NCBI GenBank assembly: GCA_003153585.1
Contig: PLZZ01000189.1
Span: 17,862-30,820, forward strand
DNA from: Acidobacteriota bacterium
GTDB lineage: Bacteria; Acidobacteriota; Terriglobia; Acidiferrales; UBA7541
Length of the DNA stretch: 12,959 nt
Reading direction: 5' to 3'
Shown here: one piece after another, positions 1-8,300 of the stretch
Layout: each line of letters begins with the position of its first letter
Numbering within the stretch: the stretch's first letter is position 1
Notes under the pieces: model-generated
Databases searched by the model: none
The model's input: only the letters and a program-made list of their open reading frames with translations
What the model was told of the DNA's origin: nothing
Position numbers and translations under genes: made by a program

Positions 1-914
<914 letters not shown>

Positions 915-1116
915 GGCTTATTTCTCCTTTTCAGTCAAACAATTCTGGAGCAGCGCGCTGTGCACCGCGTTTTCGCACCGCGAACTAAGCGATGATGAAA
1001 AAACTCCGCTCTGGGTTACGTAGAAATGCAAATGCCGAAGATCGTCAGAAGGATCCCAAGCTTTGCACAGGAGGAATACAACGTAGAAAAATCTGGCTCA
1101 AGCGGGTGCTTGCTGT

Positions 1117-1137
1117 TTTATATACCGGGAATATTCC
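1117..1137 (-). promoter_or_regulatory. Possible -10 box and adjoining palindrome upstream of hhyS copy 1
   Basis: On the minus strand TATAAA (1122-1117) directly follows the perfect palindrome GGAATATTCC (1137-1128). A -10 element with an operator-like site at about -20 would fit activator or repressor control. No good -35 hexamer is seen 16-18 bp upstream, which would suit activator dependence. The transcript leader would be about 195 nt. The evidence is pattern only. Confidence 0.22.
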
Positions 1138-1237
1138 GATAAGGGGCATCAGGGATTCCCCGATTACCTAAATTGCTGACAAGAAGGTACTTCGCAAATC
1201 TGGGGAGTGTGCGGAGATCGGACTTGCAAGCGATTCC

Positions 1238-1268
1238 AAAAGCGAGGTTCCCTCCAGCTAAGAACCCC
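1238..1268 (-). terminator. Rho-independent terminator after the response-regulator gene
   Basis: Two bases after the regulator stop codon, the minus strand reads GGGGTTC, an 11-nt loop, then GAACCTC: seven pairs including one G-U. GC and TTTT follow. It would end the hhyS2-kinase-regulator transcript and imply that hhyS copy 1 has its own promoter. The T-tract is short, so termination may be partial. Confidence 0.42.
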
Positions 1269-1269
1269 C

Positions 1270-1950
1270 TCACATACCCTTCTCATTCACAGAAGATTCA
1301 ATTGCATGTTGGACGAGCTCGCGAGCGTTGCGAAGCGCCAGCTTCTCCTTTATGTGTGCCTGGTAGGACTCCACCGTCTTCGTGCTGACGTGCAATTCAT
1401 CGGCAATTTGGCGCGTTCCATGACCCGCGCCGATCAGCCGATAAACCTCCAGTTCCCGGTCGCTGAGCTTCGCGAGCGGATCACGCGGGGGAAAGGAGCC
1501 GTGAACAAATTGCTGCAGCATCCTTTTTGTCAAACGTTCGCTCAAGTAAACATCTCCGCGCAGGATGTGGCGAATTGCCGTGAGCACTTTCTCCGTTGCT
1601 TCCTGTTTCATGATGTAACCGTTTGCACCGGCGCGCAGGGCCCGCTCTGCATAAGCCGATTCGTCATGCATGGAAAGAATGAGCACAGGCAAATTCGGGT
1701 GCTCGGCGCGAAGCACCTTTAGTAATTCGAGGCCGTCTGGACCGTCAAGCGAGATGTCCAGGACAATGAAGTCCGGCATCGTGTCCCGGATGGCCTGCAG
1801 GGCAGAAGTCGCTCCATCCGCCTCGCCACAAACCATCAGATCCGGTTCCCGGTCGATAAACAGCGCCAAGCCCTGCCGGACGATAGGGTGATCATCGACA
1901 AGAAATACCTTACATTTCGAAGGCGACGGACTGACGCGGCTCGCATTCAC
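1270..1950 (-). CDS. NarL/FixJ-family response regulator (REC + LuxR-type HTH)
   Basis: A 226-residue DNA-binding response regulator. The N-terminal receiver domain (about residues 13-130) has the acidic pair D19/D20, phospho-acceptor D65 (VLDIS), S93 and K115 (YIMKQ), so all catalytic positions are present. The C-terminal LuxR-type helix-turn-helix (about 160-216) has the typical LSDRELEVY and QIADELHVSTKTVESY segments. The start is GTG at 1950, preceded by GGAGGG, and lies 13 bp after the kinase stop. It is surely the partner of that kinase. Its position between two hhyS genes suggests it controls hydrogenase expression, but its binding site and signal are not shown by the sequence. Confidence 0.93.
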   Translation of the reverse strand: MNASRVSPSPSKCKVFLVDDHPIVRQGLALFIDREPDLMVCGEADGATSALQAIRDTMPDFIVLDISLDGPDGLELLKVLRAEHPNLPVLILSMHDESAYAERALRAGANGYIMKQEATEKVLTAIRHILRGDVYLSERLTKRMLQQFVHGSFPPRDPLAKLSDRELEVYRLIGAGHGTRQIADELHVSTKTVESYQAHIKEKLALRNARELVQHAIESSVNEKGM

Positions 1951-1963
1951 GCTCGGCCCTCCA

Positions 1964-3577
1964 TCATTCTGCGCGGCTTCGGAGGGGGAAGATACACACC
2001 ACCGAAGTCCCTCCGGTAAAGTTTTTTCGGATGTCCAGCGAACCGCCGACCATATTCGCGCGGTAGTTCATGATATTCAAACCCATTCCCGCGTGGTTCG
2101 CGGGGATTTCGGAAATTCCTTCGCCGTCATCCTGAACGGACAGGGTACCCTCTCCATTCTCCGCGGACAAGCCGATGACGATGTGGCTGGGGTGCCCGTG
2201 CTTGATCGCGTTGTTCACGGCTTCTCGCGCGATGTGGTAAAGGTGCGTCGCGACACTCACATCGTAAACCAGGACCGGCGCGCCACATTCGAAGCGGCAA
2301 GTGATTCGGAAGAGATCCTGCATCTCTTCGGCGCAACGCGTCAGAGCCGACATCAGCCCGTGAGCATCGGATACAACCGGCAGAAGACCGCGCGAAAGCT
2401 CCCGCGTCTTGTTGATTGCTTCATTCACCAAGTTCACGATCTTTGCGGCGTCGGCTGATTCCGGCAGCGCCTTTTCGCACAGGTCGCTTTCCAGAACTTT
2501 GCTCATGAACGCAATGCCGGTGAGATGCTGGCCGAGCCCGTCGTGTAAATCTTCGCCAATCCGCCGTTGCTCGCGTGCGCTTACTTCCAGTATTCGCTTT
2601 TCGAGGCGCTTGCGTTCCGTGATATCTATTCCCGTGACGATTACATGCGAAGTCGCGCCTTTCTTACCCGCGAGAATCGTGCTCGACCAGGTGATCAGCC
2701 GCGGACTGCCATCCCGCGTCAGCCAGTACGTCTCATAGTCTCCCGGCAATTGTGCGGAATTCGGCTGCTCCAGAATGGCCTTGAAGTTGTCCACCTCTTC
2801 CGGCATCAGAAATAGATCCCACACATACTTTCCGCGCACTTCCGCGAACGAGTACCCCGTCGTTTGCTCGCAGGCGCGATTGAAACGAACAATCCGTCCC
2901 TTCGGATCAAGCACGACAATTAAAGCTCCCACGATATCGAGAATCGCAGAGAGCACGTTGCGCTCTTCCTGCAGCGCTTCCTCCGCCTGTTTCAGCTCCG
3001 TAATATCGACGCCTACGCCGTGAATGAACCAGGGCCGGCCGTCCTCCTTGCGGATCATCTCGGCTTCGCAGTGGAACCAGAGGACTCTTCCATCTCGCGC
3101 AAGCACTCGATAGGCGGACTTCAGCGGTTTGCCCGAGAGAAACATTTCCGCGGCTTCGGAGCTCCAACGATCTTTATCGTCCGGATAAATCTGTTCGTAC
3201 CAGCGCACCGGATCTTCCAACCATTCTTCCTGCGAAAAGCCCAGCGCGGCTTCGATTTGCGGGCTCACGTAGGCTTCGCCAATTCCCTTGTCCAGGTAAG
3301 CCATAAAAACCACGGCGGGGATTTGTTCGACCAGAGCGCGGTACCTCGCCTCCACGCTGTGAGGCAGGCTATCAGAATCCGTCTCGTGCGCCGCCGACTG
3401 CTCGGCCTGCTCATCGGCCGACTGCGTCGCAAGAAAACGGCTCTCCAGAAACACCGCGGCCAATTTCGTGAGAGTACTTTCCGCATCCATTACACTGGAA
3501 TTCGGATCGTGCGAAAGCAAGGACTGGGTGAGGTCCCGAGTCCAATCGTTTTCCGTGATGGGATTTCCACTCATCAT
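1964..3577 (-). CDS. Cytosolic two-PAS histidine kinase of the NarL-partner type (HisKA_3)
   Basis: A 537-residue sensor kinase. From the start used here: a hydrophilic N-terminal stretch (1-77), PAS 1 (about 78-197, with a PAC-like end GVGVDITELKQAEE), PAS 2 (about 206-322, ending TGIDITERKR), a HisKA_3 dimerisation domain with phospho-acceptor H345 in EDLHDGLGQH, then an HATPase domain with N-box REAVNNAIKHG (451-461), DDGEGI (483-488) and GMGLNIM (497-503). No membrane segment is seen, so the signal is intracellular. The start at 3577 follows GGGGAG at good spacing and lies 16 bp after the hhyS2 stop. A longer in-frame start at 3694 would overlap hhyS2 by about 100 bp and has less support. 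Neither PAS shows a clear haem or Fe-S ligand set, so the ligand is unknown. Confidence 0.93.
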   Translation of the reverse strand: MMSGNPITENDWTRDLTQSLLSHDPNSSVMDAESTLTKLAAVFLESRFLATQSADEQAEQSAAHETDSDSLPHSVEARYRALVEQIPAVVFMAYLDKGIGEAYVSPQIEAALGFSQEEWLEDPVRWYEQIYPDDKDRWSSEAAEMFLSGKPLKSAYRVLARDGRVLWFHCEAEMIRKEDGRPWFIHGVGVDITELKQAEEALQEERNVLSAILDIVGALIVVLDPKGRIVRFNRACEQTTGYSFAEVRGKYVWDLFLMPEEVDNFKAILEQPNSAQLPGDYETYWLTRDGSPRLITWSSTILAGKKGATSHVIVTGIDITERKRLEKRILEVSAREQRRIGEDLHDGLGQHLTGIAFMSKVLESDLCEKALPESADAAKIVNLVNEAINKTRELSRGLLPVVSDAHGLMSALTRCAEEMQDLFRITCRFECGAPVLVYDVSVATHLYHIAREAVNNAIKHGHPSHIVIGLSAENGEGTLSVQDDGEGISEIPANHAGMGLNIMNYRANMVGGSLDIRKNFTGGTSVVCIFPLRSRAE

Positions 3578-3593
3578 GCAGCTCCCCACGTAA

Positions 3594-4586
3594 TCATGCC
3601 TGCCCGCGACGTCTCCAACTTGGCTCCTTATTAAGAGATGCTTGGGTGAAGCGCCGGAGCGCATGAATCGCCCGGCCGTAAGTGGCCACCGCATGCGAAG
3701 AAAGCAGCGAACCCGGCGGCTGGTTCATGAAGGGCATGAATTTATCCGGGAATCCGGGCATGGTGCAGCCGATACAAATCCCTCCAACGTTCGGGCAGCC
3801 TCCCACTCCGCCCATCCAACCGCGTTTCCCCACGTTGCATTGGACCACCGGACCCCAGCAGCCCAGCTTTACGATGCATTGAATCGAGCCATATTCCTCT
3901 GCAAACTCGGCCTGCTCGTAGTATCCGCCCCGATCACATCCCTCATGGACGGTTTGGCCGAACAACCAGGAGGGCCGCAAAGCGTCGTCCAGAGGAATCA
4001 TCGGCGCTCTTCCAGCCACCATATTTAATAGATACAGGATGGTCTCCGTCATGTTGTCTGGCTGCACCGGACATCCCGGCATGCACACGATCGGAATATC
4101 AGCTTTCGATTTCCATTTCCATCCGAGGTAATCCGGTAGACCCATGCAACCAGTTGGATTTCCTTCCATTGCATGGATGCCGCCATAGGTCGCGCACGTT
4201 CCAGCCGCTATGACTGCCCAAGCATTCGGAGCCAGCCGGTCGATCCAATCGCAGGTGAGAATCGGCTGGCCCGTTTTCTGGTCCGTGCCAAACGTCGCCC
4301 AATAGCCTTCGCTCTTGTTTTTCTCGTTTGGGATGGAGCCTTCGATTACTAGAATAAAGGGCGCCAGCTTGCCTTCCGCGGCTTGATGAAACACCTGCAT
4401 GAACTCTTCGCCGTTTTCGTAGGCGAGAAACGGATTATGCAGTTTCATCTTGGGAACAAACGGGAGCGCCCCGAACATAAGCTCTTCGAGACTGGGTTGC
4501 GTCGCCGCGGTCATAGCGATCGTGTCACCGTCGCAGCCTAGGCCCGCGGTGATCCATAGCACATCGATTTCAGTTAGAGCGCCCAT
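3594..4586 (-). CDS. hhyS: High-affinity [NiFe]-hydrogenase small subunit, copy 2, next to a two-component system
   Basis: A complete 330-residue group 1h small subunit, about 75% identical to copy 1 over 286 residues and without its 13-residue N-terminal extension. All cluster ligands are kept: C18, D21, C131 and C172 (proximal); H214, C217, C237 and C243 (distal); C250, C264, C271 and C274 (medial). It is therefore not decaying. Cysteines absent from copy 1 occur at 112, 147 and 168, while the C141 of copy 1 is Ala here. The C-terminus (about 292-330) is basic and ends in a KEPSWRRR-like stretch. No large-subunit gene follows; the kinase gene starts 16 bp downstream. The AGGAG before the start is about 13 nt away, which is long. 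It could serve an isoenzyme sharing HhyL, or a sensory complex. Confidence 0.92.
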   Translation of the reverse strand: MGALTEIDVLWITAGLGCDGDTIAMTAATQPSLEELMFGALPFVPKMKLHNPFLAYENGEEFMQVFHQAAEGKLAPFILVIEGSIPNEKNKSEGYWATFGTDQKTGQPILTCDWIDRLAPNAWAVIAAGTCATYGGIHAMEGNPTGCMGLPDYLGWKWKSKADIPIVCMPGCPVQPDNMTETILYLLNMVAGRAPMIPLDDALRPSWLFGQTVHEGCDRGGYYEQAEFAEEYGSIQCIVKLGCWGPVVQCNVGKRGWMGGVGGCPNVGGICIGCTMPGFPDKFMPFMNQPPGSLLSSHAVATYGRAIHALRRFTQASLNKEPSWRRRGQA

Positions 4587-4615
4587 GCGGTGGCGGGTAC
4601 TCCTGCGGTTAACGG

Positions 4616-4634
4616 AGCATTCGTGAGGAATGCT
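4616..4634 (-). promoter_or_regulatory. Perfect inverted repeat in the hhyS copy 2 leader
   Basis: AGCATTC, a 5-nt spacer, then GAATGCT: a perfect 7-bp inverted repeat, 30-48 bp upstream of the hhyS copy 2 start. With the promoter proposed at 4649-4678 it would fall in the transcribed leader, so it may be an RNA hairpin or a dimer-binding operator. No T-tract follows, so it is not a terminator. Confidence 0.35.
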
Positions 4635-4648
4635 TGCCGCTTCGCGGG

Positions 4649-4678
4649 ATTGTACCCAATCGCGTATTGCCGTGTCGC
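4649..4678 (-). promoter_or_regulatory. Possible sigma-70-type promoter for the hhyS2-kinase-regulator operon
   Basis: On the minus strand GCGACA (4678-4673, four of six to TTGACA) is separated by 18 bp from TACAAT (4654-4649, five of six to TATAAT). It lies in the 122-bp gap after the receptor gene and would give a leader of about 55 nt. This supports separate transcription of the hydrogenase operon from the upstream receptor gene. Confidence 0.35.
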
Positions 4679-4708
4679 GGTTTTATTCGGTTTTGGCGGG
4701 GGCGGCCG

Positions 4709-7048
4709 CTAGAGGTTGTGCTGACGGAAATGGTAGGTCCAACTCATCGTAATGTAGGACTTCAATGGCACGCCTACGATGCGTTGAAACGGTGCGGGGA
4801 AAGTCGGATCGGATGGGTACGCGAAAACTTCAGTCGTTTGCCCGGTGTATCCGTTGGCAATCAGAAATTCAGTGGACAAAACCATGCGGCCATCAAAAAA
4901 AGGCCTCAAGACTACTCCTCTAAATTCCGGAACAGGCTCGCCAATGCAAACGACATTCGCTGCCGGCCCGCAGCCTTCGCCCAGAGGTTTTTTGCGCACG
5001 TATTCAAACTCGGCGCGCGCCCGAAGGCCAAAAGGAAGGTGATTCTCAGTTGCGACTGCATCCCAAATCAGGCGTGGTGCCTCCGGCGTAGGTTCTCCAG
5101 TCAGAAGGTCCCTAGCGTCCGCTTGGGCATAAGAAATGAAGATCGAGCCGTGCGAAAAAGTCCTTTGAAGGGATACGCTGATTACTCGATTGAGCGAAGG
5201 ACCGACATCTTCCTGCAAGCCCGTGTCGGGATCGATCTTCGCGAGTTCCTGTGAGTTGGTGACATGCTTGAGCGTAACTCGTAACTCGAATTTTTTGACG
5301 GTCTTATCGAGCACCAACTGATAGGCGCGCGACGGGGCGAGCAAAGTTGGTTCTCCTGTCCCCGTTCCAATGCGCGGATCTTCGGTGTGAAAAGCTTCTC
5401 CGTAACTGAACGCCACGGTGGGAAGAAACCAGTTTTCTGGCGGAAGAATGGTCAAGGAAGCTTTGGGAAGCGTTAATCCAGCAATTTTATCAAACGAGTT
5501 TAGCGGATTGACTTTGTCCTGATTGTCGATCCAGATCTCTTCTCTGCGGAAGCCGACGTCAAAATGAATGTAGCGACTCAGCTTTCCATCCACGGCAGCG
5601 TACGGCTCGACGAACGAAAGCGTCAGATCGTTGCTGGTGACCAGGCCAAAAATGCCCTGCGCGTTGGCGCTTCGCAAGTCCAGGCCTCGAGGCGCGTCAC
5701 GTCGAAGATCGGTGCCGGCAAGGATGCTGAGCCAAGAACGAATTTTCTGTGCGTATAACGGTCCGCCGCCTACAACCGTTCGAAATTCGCTTTGCTGGAT
5801 CAGGCCGCCGATGAACGGTTGCTGCGTGAAATCCGGACTGAAATTGGATCGAAGTACCAGGCTGTATTCTCGAAAAAATCCGGAAAATGTGAGCTGGCTC
5901 TGAGGACTCAAACTCCATGTGTCTGTCGCCACTAAGATACTCGTGTTCGTGCGCTCCAGTTGGCGGTTATCGACGGTATCGTTGCTAACTGGAATGTCGA
6001 TGGGAATCAGGCCGGGAACAAAAGAAAAGCCGTAGTAGCCGACGCCGAATAGAGTTATGTCGTGGTGACCAGGCTTAAGCTCGCGAAAGCCGTTCAATTT
6101 GTATTGTTGGCGGTGCTCAAGCCGATCGAGGTATCCATTTCCGAACGAGGCCTCGGCCGCCATCCATCCGTTTGTATCCGGGTCTGAAGGGCTCCATCCG
6201 GCCACGAGATCGATGTCGCGGTAGTCGCCGGTAAGCTCGATGAAGTTGTCGAGGCGTTGTCGCGGAACGTATGCCGCTGCCAGATCGACCGAGTGGTTTC
6301 CTTCCCGCACGTTAAAGGCTCCTCCGTCGACAGTGACCGCGTCAATCGTGGGAGCAATCAGAAAATTTGGATCCGAGTAACCGTTACCATGGGCGTTCGC
6401 CGGAAGATTGTTGGGATAGAGAAAATTTCCAATCTGATAAAACTGCGCGATGGGTTCTCCGTGATCGCCCGCGACGCCCGGAGCGAAATACTGCGGAGCC
6501 TTAATCCCCCCGGATGCCGTTTCAATTGGCAAGCCGGGAATGGATATCGGCGCGCCGGGCCGCCCCGGATTGGCATCGAGCACCTGATCGTGCACTACAA
6601 CCCTTTCCGAAGAATCCGGGTCAAGAGCGGAAGTGGATGTCCCGAACACAGTAACGGACTGATTCACTGAAGCAAGCTGCTTGAATCGCAGGTTAATTTC
6701 CGTGGGCTTGCCCTCAGCCACAGAAATGTCGGCGTCCACGGGAGCGAAAGACGCGCTCTCTGCTATCAACTGATACTGTCCCGGCCGGAGATTGACGAAA
6801 GTGAAATTTCCCTTCGAGTCGCTTGCTGCCTCGCGAACTACAGCTCCCGCCGAGTTCAGAAGCTTGAGATGCACATTCGCGACCGGCGCACCCTGAAGAT
6901 CGGAAATCTGTCCCGAAATCTGAGCTGCTCCTGCCGCCGAAACATCAGAGCACAAGACCAGAAGCAAGCTTGCGAGGCATATTGCTTTGCGGAGAGACGG
7001 CCTGGAGCATCGCCGAACTGGAAGACACCGCAAGTTCGTCCTCACCAT
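4709..7048 (-). CDS. TonB-dependent receptor with N-terminal carboxypeptidase-regulatory-like domain
   Basis: A 779-residue outer-membrane protein from the start used here. It opens with a basic n-region and hydrophobic core (AICLASLLLVL, ending near SAAGA) typical of a Sec signal peptide. A carboxypeptidase-regulatory-like beta-sandwich follows (about residues 42-125, with GQISDLQGAPVANV and GNFTFVNLRPGQY). Next come a TonB-box-like SVTVFG, a plug domain (roughly 140-270) and a long beta-barrel region of alternating aromatic strands up to the end (SWTYHF). In-frame ATGs also exist at 7129 and 7111; 7048 is chosen because it puts the signal peptide at the N-terminus, but no start has a strong ribosome binding site. 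The substrate cannot be read from sequence; polysaccharides, peptides or metal complexes are all possible. It lies 122 bp upstream of hhyS2 on the same strand, probably as a separate unit. Confidence 0.85.
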   Translation of the reverse strand: MVRTNLRCLPVRRCSRPSLRKAICLASLLLVLCSDVSAAGAAQISGQISDLQGAPVANVHLKLLNSAGAVVREAASDSKGNFTFVNLRPGQYQLIAESASFAPVDADISVAEGKPTEINLRFKQLASVNQSVTVFGTSTSALDPDSSERVVVHDQVLDANPGRPGAPISIPGLPIETASGGIKAPQYFAPGVAGDHGEPIAQFYQIGNFLYPNNLPANAHGNGYSDPNFLIAPTIDAVTVDGGAFNVREGNHSVDLAAAYVPRQRLDNFIELTGDYRDIDLVAGWSPSDPDTNGWMAAEASFGNGYLDRLEHRQQYKLNGFRELKPGHHDITLFGVGYYGFSFVPGLIPIDIPVSNDTVDNRQLERTNTSILVATDTWSLSPQSQLTFSGFFREYSLVLRSNFSPDFTQQPFIGGLIQQSEFRTVVGGGPLYAQKIRSWLSILAGTDLRRDAPRGLDLRSANAQGIFGLVTSNDLTLSFVEPYAAVDGKLSRYIHFDVGFRREEIWIDNQDKVNPLNSFDKIAGLTLPKASLTILPPENWFLPTVAFSYGEAFHTEDPRIGTGTGEPTLLAPSRAYQLVLDKTVKKFELRVTLKHVTNSQELAKIDPDTGLQEDVGPSLNRVISVSLQRTFSHGSIFISYAQADARDLLTGEPTPEAPRLIWDAVATENHLPFGLRARAEFEYVRKKPLGEGCGPAANVVCIGEPVPEFRGVVLRPFFDGRMVLSTEFLIANGYTGQTTEVFAYPSDPTFPAPFQRIVGVPLKSYITMSWTYHFRQHNL

Positions 7049-7139
7049 GACAGAGAAGGACCTACCATGACATCCGCGCCCAGTGCCGCCGGGAAGCAGA
7101 AAAATACACATCTTCCTGTATATTCCCATTCTAAAATTT

Positions 7140-7148
7140 TGGTATTAT
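7140..7148 (+). promoter_or_regulatory. Possible extended -10 promoter for the 33-residue membrane peptide
   Basis: TGG followed by TATTAT fits an extended -10 element (TGn plus a -10 hexamer with five of six matches). It is 51 bp upstream of the ATG at 7199 and in a locally AT-rich stretch. No clear -35 is seen, as is allowed for extended -10 promoters. Confidence 0.3.
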
Positions 7149-7198
7149 CGGCCTGCAGCCGCTTGAAAATAGCCATCGAAGGAATGTCAGGAGCCCAC

Positions 7199-7300
7199 AT
7201 GCGATATTTCGTGATTGGCGCAGTTGCCTTGGTCGTGGTTGTTGCAGGCGTAGCGGTTCTCCCCGATCTGGTTCGTTACATAAAAATCAGCTCGATGTAA
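7199..7300 (+). CDS. 33-residue single-span membrane peptide (DUF6893-like)
   Basis: A short gene encoding one hydrophobic helix (about residues 4-21, rich in Val, Ala and Gly), then a conserved-looking tail PDLVRYIKISSM. An AGGAG lies six nucleotides before the ATG, much better than expected by chance. A possible extended -10 element lies upstream. The short helix followed by PDLxRYxKI and a terminal Met resembles small single-span proteins that, from memory, are annotated DUF6893; this needs a profile search. Function is unknown; such peptides may sit beside larger membrane complexes. The TAA stop is embedded in an A-run that also serves, on the other strand, as the T-tract of a terminator. 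Confidence 0.65.
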   Translation: MRYFVIGAVALVVVVAGVAVLPDLVRYIKISSM

Positions 7301-7324
7301 AAAAAATCGGGGCCTCCGGACCGA
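7299..7324 (-). terminator. Terminator of the formate/nitrite-family transporter transcript
   Basis: The minus strand reads TCGG, an inner CC-GGA-GG hairpin with a small internal loop, then CCGA (7324-7307), followed at once by eight T (7306-7299). It lies about 80 bp after the transporter stop. The T-tract overlaps the stop codon of the convergent 33-residue peptide gene. Confidence 0.45.
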
Positions 7325-7403
7325 CTGTCACCCTTGCCGCGCCCCAGGGCTGCGTCACCCGCCTCGCACTACACGCAGGGAGAACTCTGGGCGCCGACCA
7401 GCG

Positions 7404-8252
7404 CTATTCCTTGCCTCCCACTACCTGAGCGTGCCCTAGCGCAGCTACCAGCGATACGCCGCCGACAATATTCCCGAGCAATGTAGGGAAGAAGAAATTC
7501 GTGAAATACGTCCCCCACGAAATGGATTTCATTAGCACCAAATAGAACATGGTTGTTGAGCCGGCGATGATGTGGTTAAAACCGCCGAGAGTAATCAGAT
7601 AAGTGATGATGATAATGATGCTCACGCGTGCGGATTCCGCGCCTGGGAGCAGCCAGACCATCAGCGCAATCAACCATCCGGCGAAAACGGCGCGCACAAA
7701 CACAATCCAGAAACTCGATCCGAGATGCGATGCGCCGATGCTCATCAGAGATTGCCTTACCGGCGAATCGAAGATCGCAACGTGCGCGATGCAAAGAGCG
7801 AATAGGAAGGTCCCCACCAGATTTGCACCGAGCACGACGCCCCAAAGCCGGGCAACACGCACAAATATCTTCCATTCCTTGTGGAGCAGGAACGGCAGAA
7901 CCGCTGTGAGGGTATTTTCCGTGAACAGTTGTTGACGCCCTAGGACTACGATAAGAAATCCGACGCTGTATCCGATGCGGGATATTAGCTGGCTCCAAGG
8001 CCGGACAGGCAAGAATGAGGCCAAGAGCGCTTCGGCAATGAACGAGAATCCCATCGCAAGGCCCGCGGCCAGCGCCGACCATGCCAGCGCCGCAGCGGGC
8101 CGATGCAATTCTTCGTCGCCTTCGCGGCGAATTGTTTCGTAAACGACATGCGCAGTAATCGCAATGCGTTCTTCGACTTGTTTTTTCTCGATGCGCGTAC
8201 TGACGGCAACTTCGGCTGAAGGCAACTCGTTCTTTTCCTGCTTCTTGGTCAT
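7404..8252 (-). CDS. Formate/nitrite transporter family protein, YfdC-like
   Basis: A 282-residue inner-membrane channel of the FNT (FocA/NirC) family, which form pentamers moving small monovalent anions such as formate or nitrite. A hydrophilic N-terminus of about 52 residues precedes about six membrane spans. Family signatures are GRQQLFTENTLTAVLP (about 105-120) and GGFNHIIAGS (223-232), with the central-pore histidine H227. The long charged N-terminus, the RQDGE-like IRREGDEELHR and LWGVVLGANLVGT closely resemble E. coli YfdC rather than FocA or NirC. Start ATG at 8252 follows AGGA at good spacing. It lies 48 bp from the tRNA gene and is followed by a terminator-like hairpin. The anion carried is not known for the YfdC branch. 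Confidence 0.9.
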   Translation of the reverse strand: MTKKQEKNELPSAEVAVSTRIEKKQVEERIAITAHVVYETIRREGDEELHRPAAALAWSALAAGLAMGFSFIAEALLASFLPVRPWSQLISRIGYSVGFLIVVLGRQQLFTENTLTAVLPFLLHKEWKIFVRVARLWGVVLGANLVGTFLFALCIAHVAIFDSPVRQSLMSIGASHLGSSFWIVFVRAVFAGWLIALMVWLLPGAESARVSIIIIITYLITLGGFNHIIAGSTTMFYLVLMKSISWGTYFTNFFFPTLLGNIVGGVSLVAALGHAQVVGGKE

Positions 8253-8300
8253 CGCAGTTCCTATTAGAACCAGTTGAAGAATGGAGAGAGTAGAAGATGT

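Larger units (their letters stand above)
915..1269. other. 355-bp non-coding gap upstream of hhyS copy 1
   Basis: No convincing gene is seen here on either strand. The gap holds the terminator-like hairpin just after the response-regulator gene (1238-1268) and, towards copy 1 of hhyS, a perfect 10-bp palindrome GGAATATTCC at 1128-1137. An AT-rich TATAAA (1117-1122, minus strand) lies next to it. ATTCC is repeated at 1133-1137 and 1155-1159. The rest shows no strong promoter match. It is the natural place for a separate hhyS promoter and for binding of the neighbouring regulator. Confidence 0.5.

Noticed and set aside
1207..1722. 171-codon plus-strand reading frame opposite the response regulator
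   Set aside because: It is a shadow of the regulator gene, with no family resemblance, and would start in the non-coding gap.
3020..3634. 204-codon plus-strand reading frame opposite the kinase gene
   Set aside because: It is antisense to a clear histidine kinase, has no recognisable domain and no good ribosome binding site; long antisense frames are common at this GC content.
3578..3694. Earlier in-frame start for the kinase at 3694
   Set aside because: It would overlap hhyS copy 2 by about 100 bp, adds an unconserved-looking segment and lacks a better ribosome binding site than the one before 3577.
7049..7129. Earlier start of the TonB-dependent receptor at 7129
   Set aside because: It puts 27 residues, partly hydrophobic and Gly-rich, before the clear signal peptide and has no ribosome binding site. 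It cannot be fully excluded.
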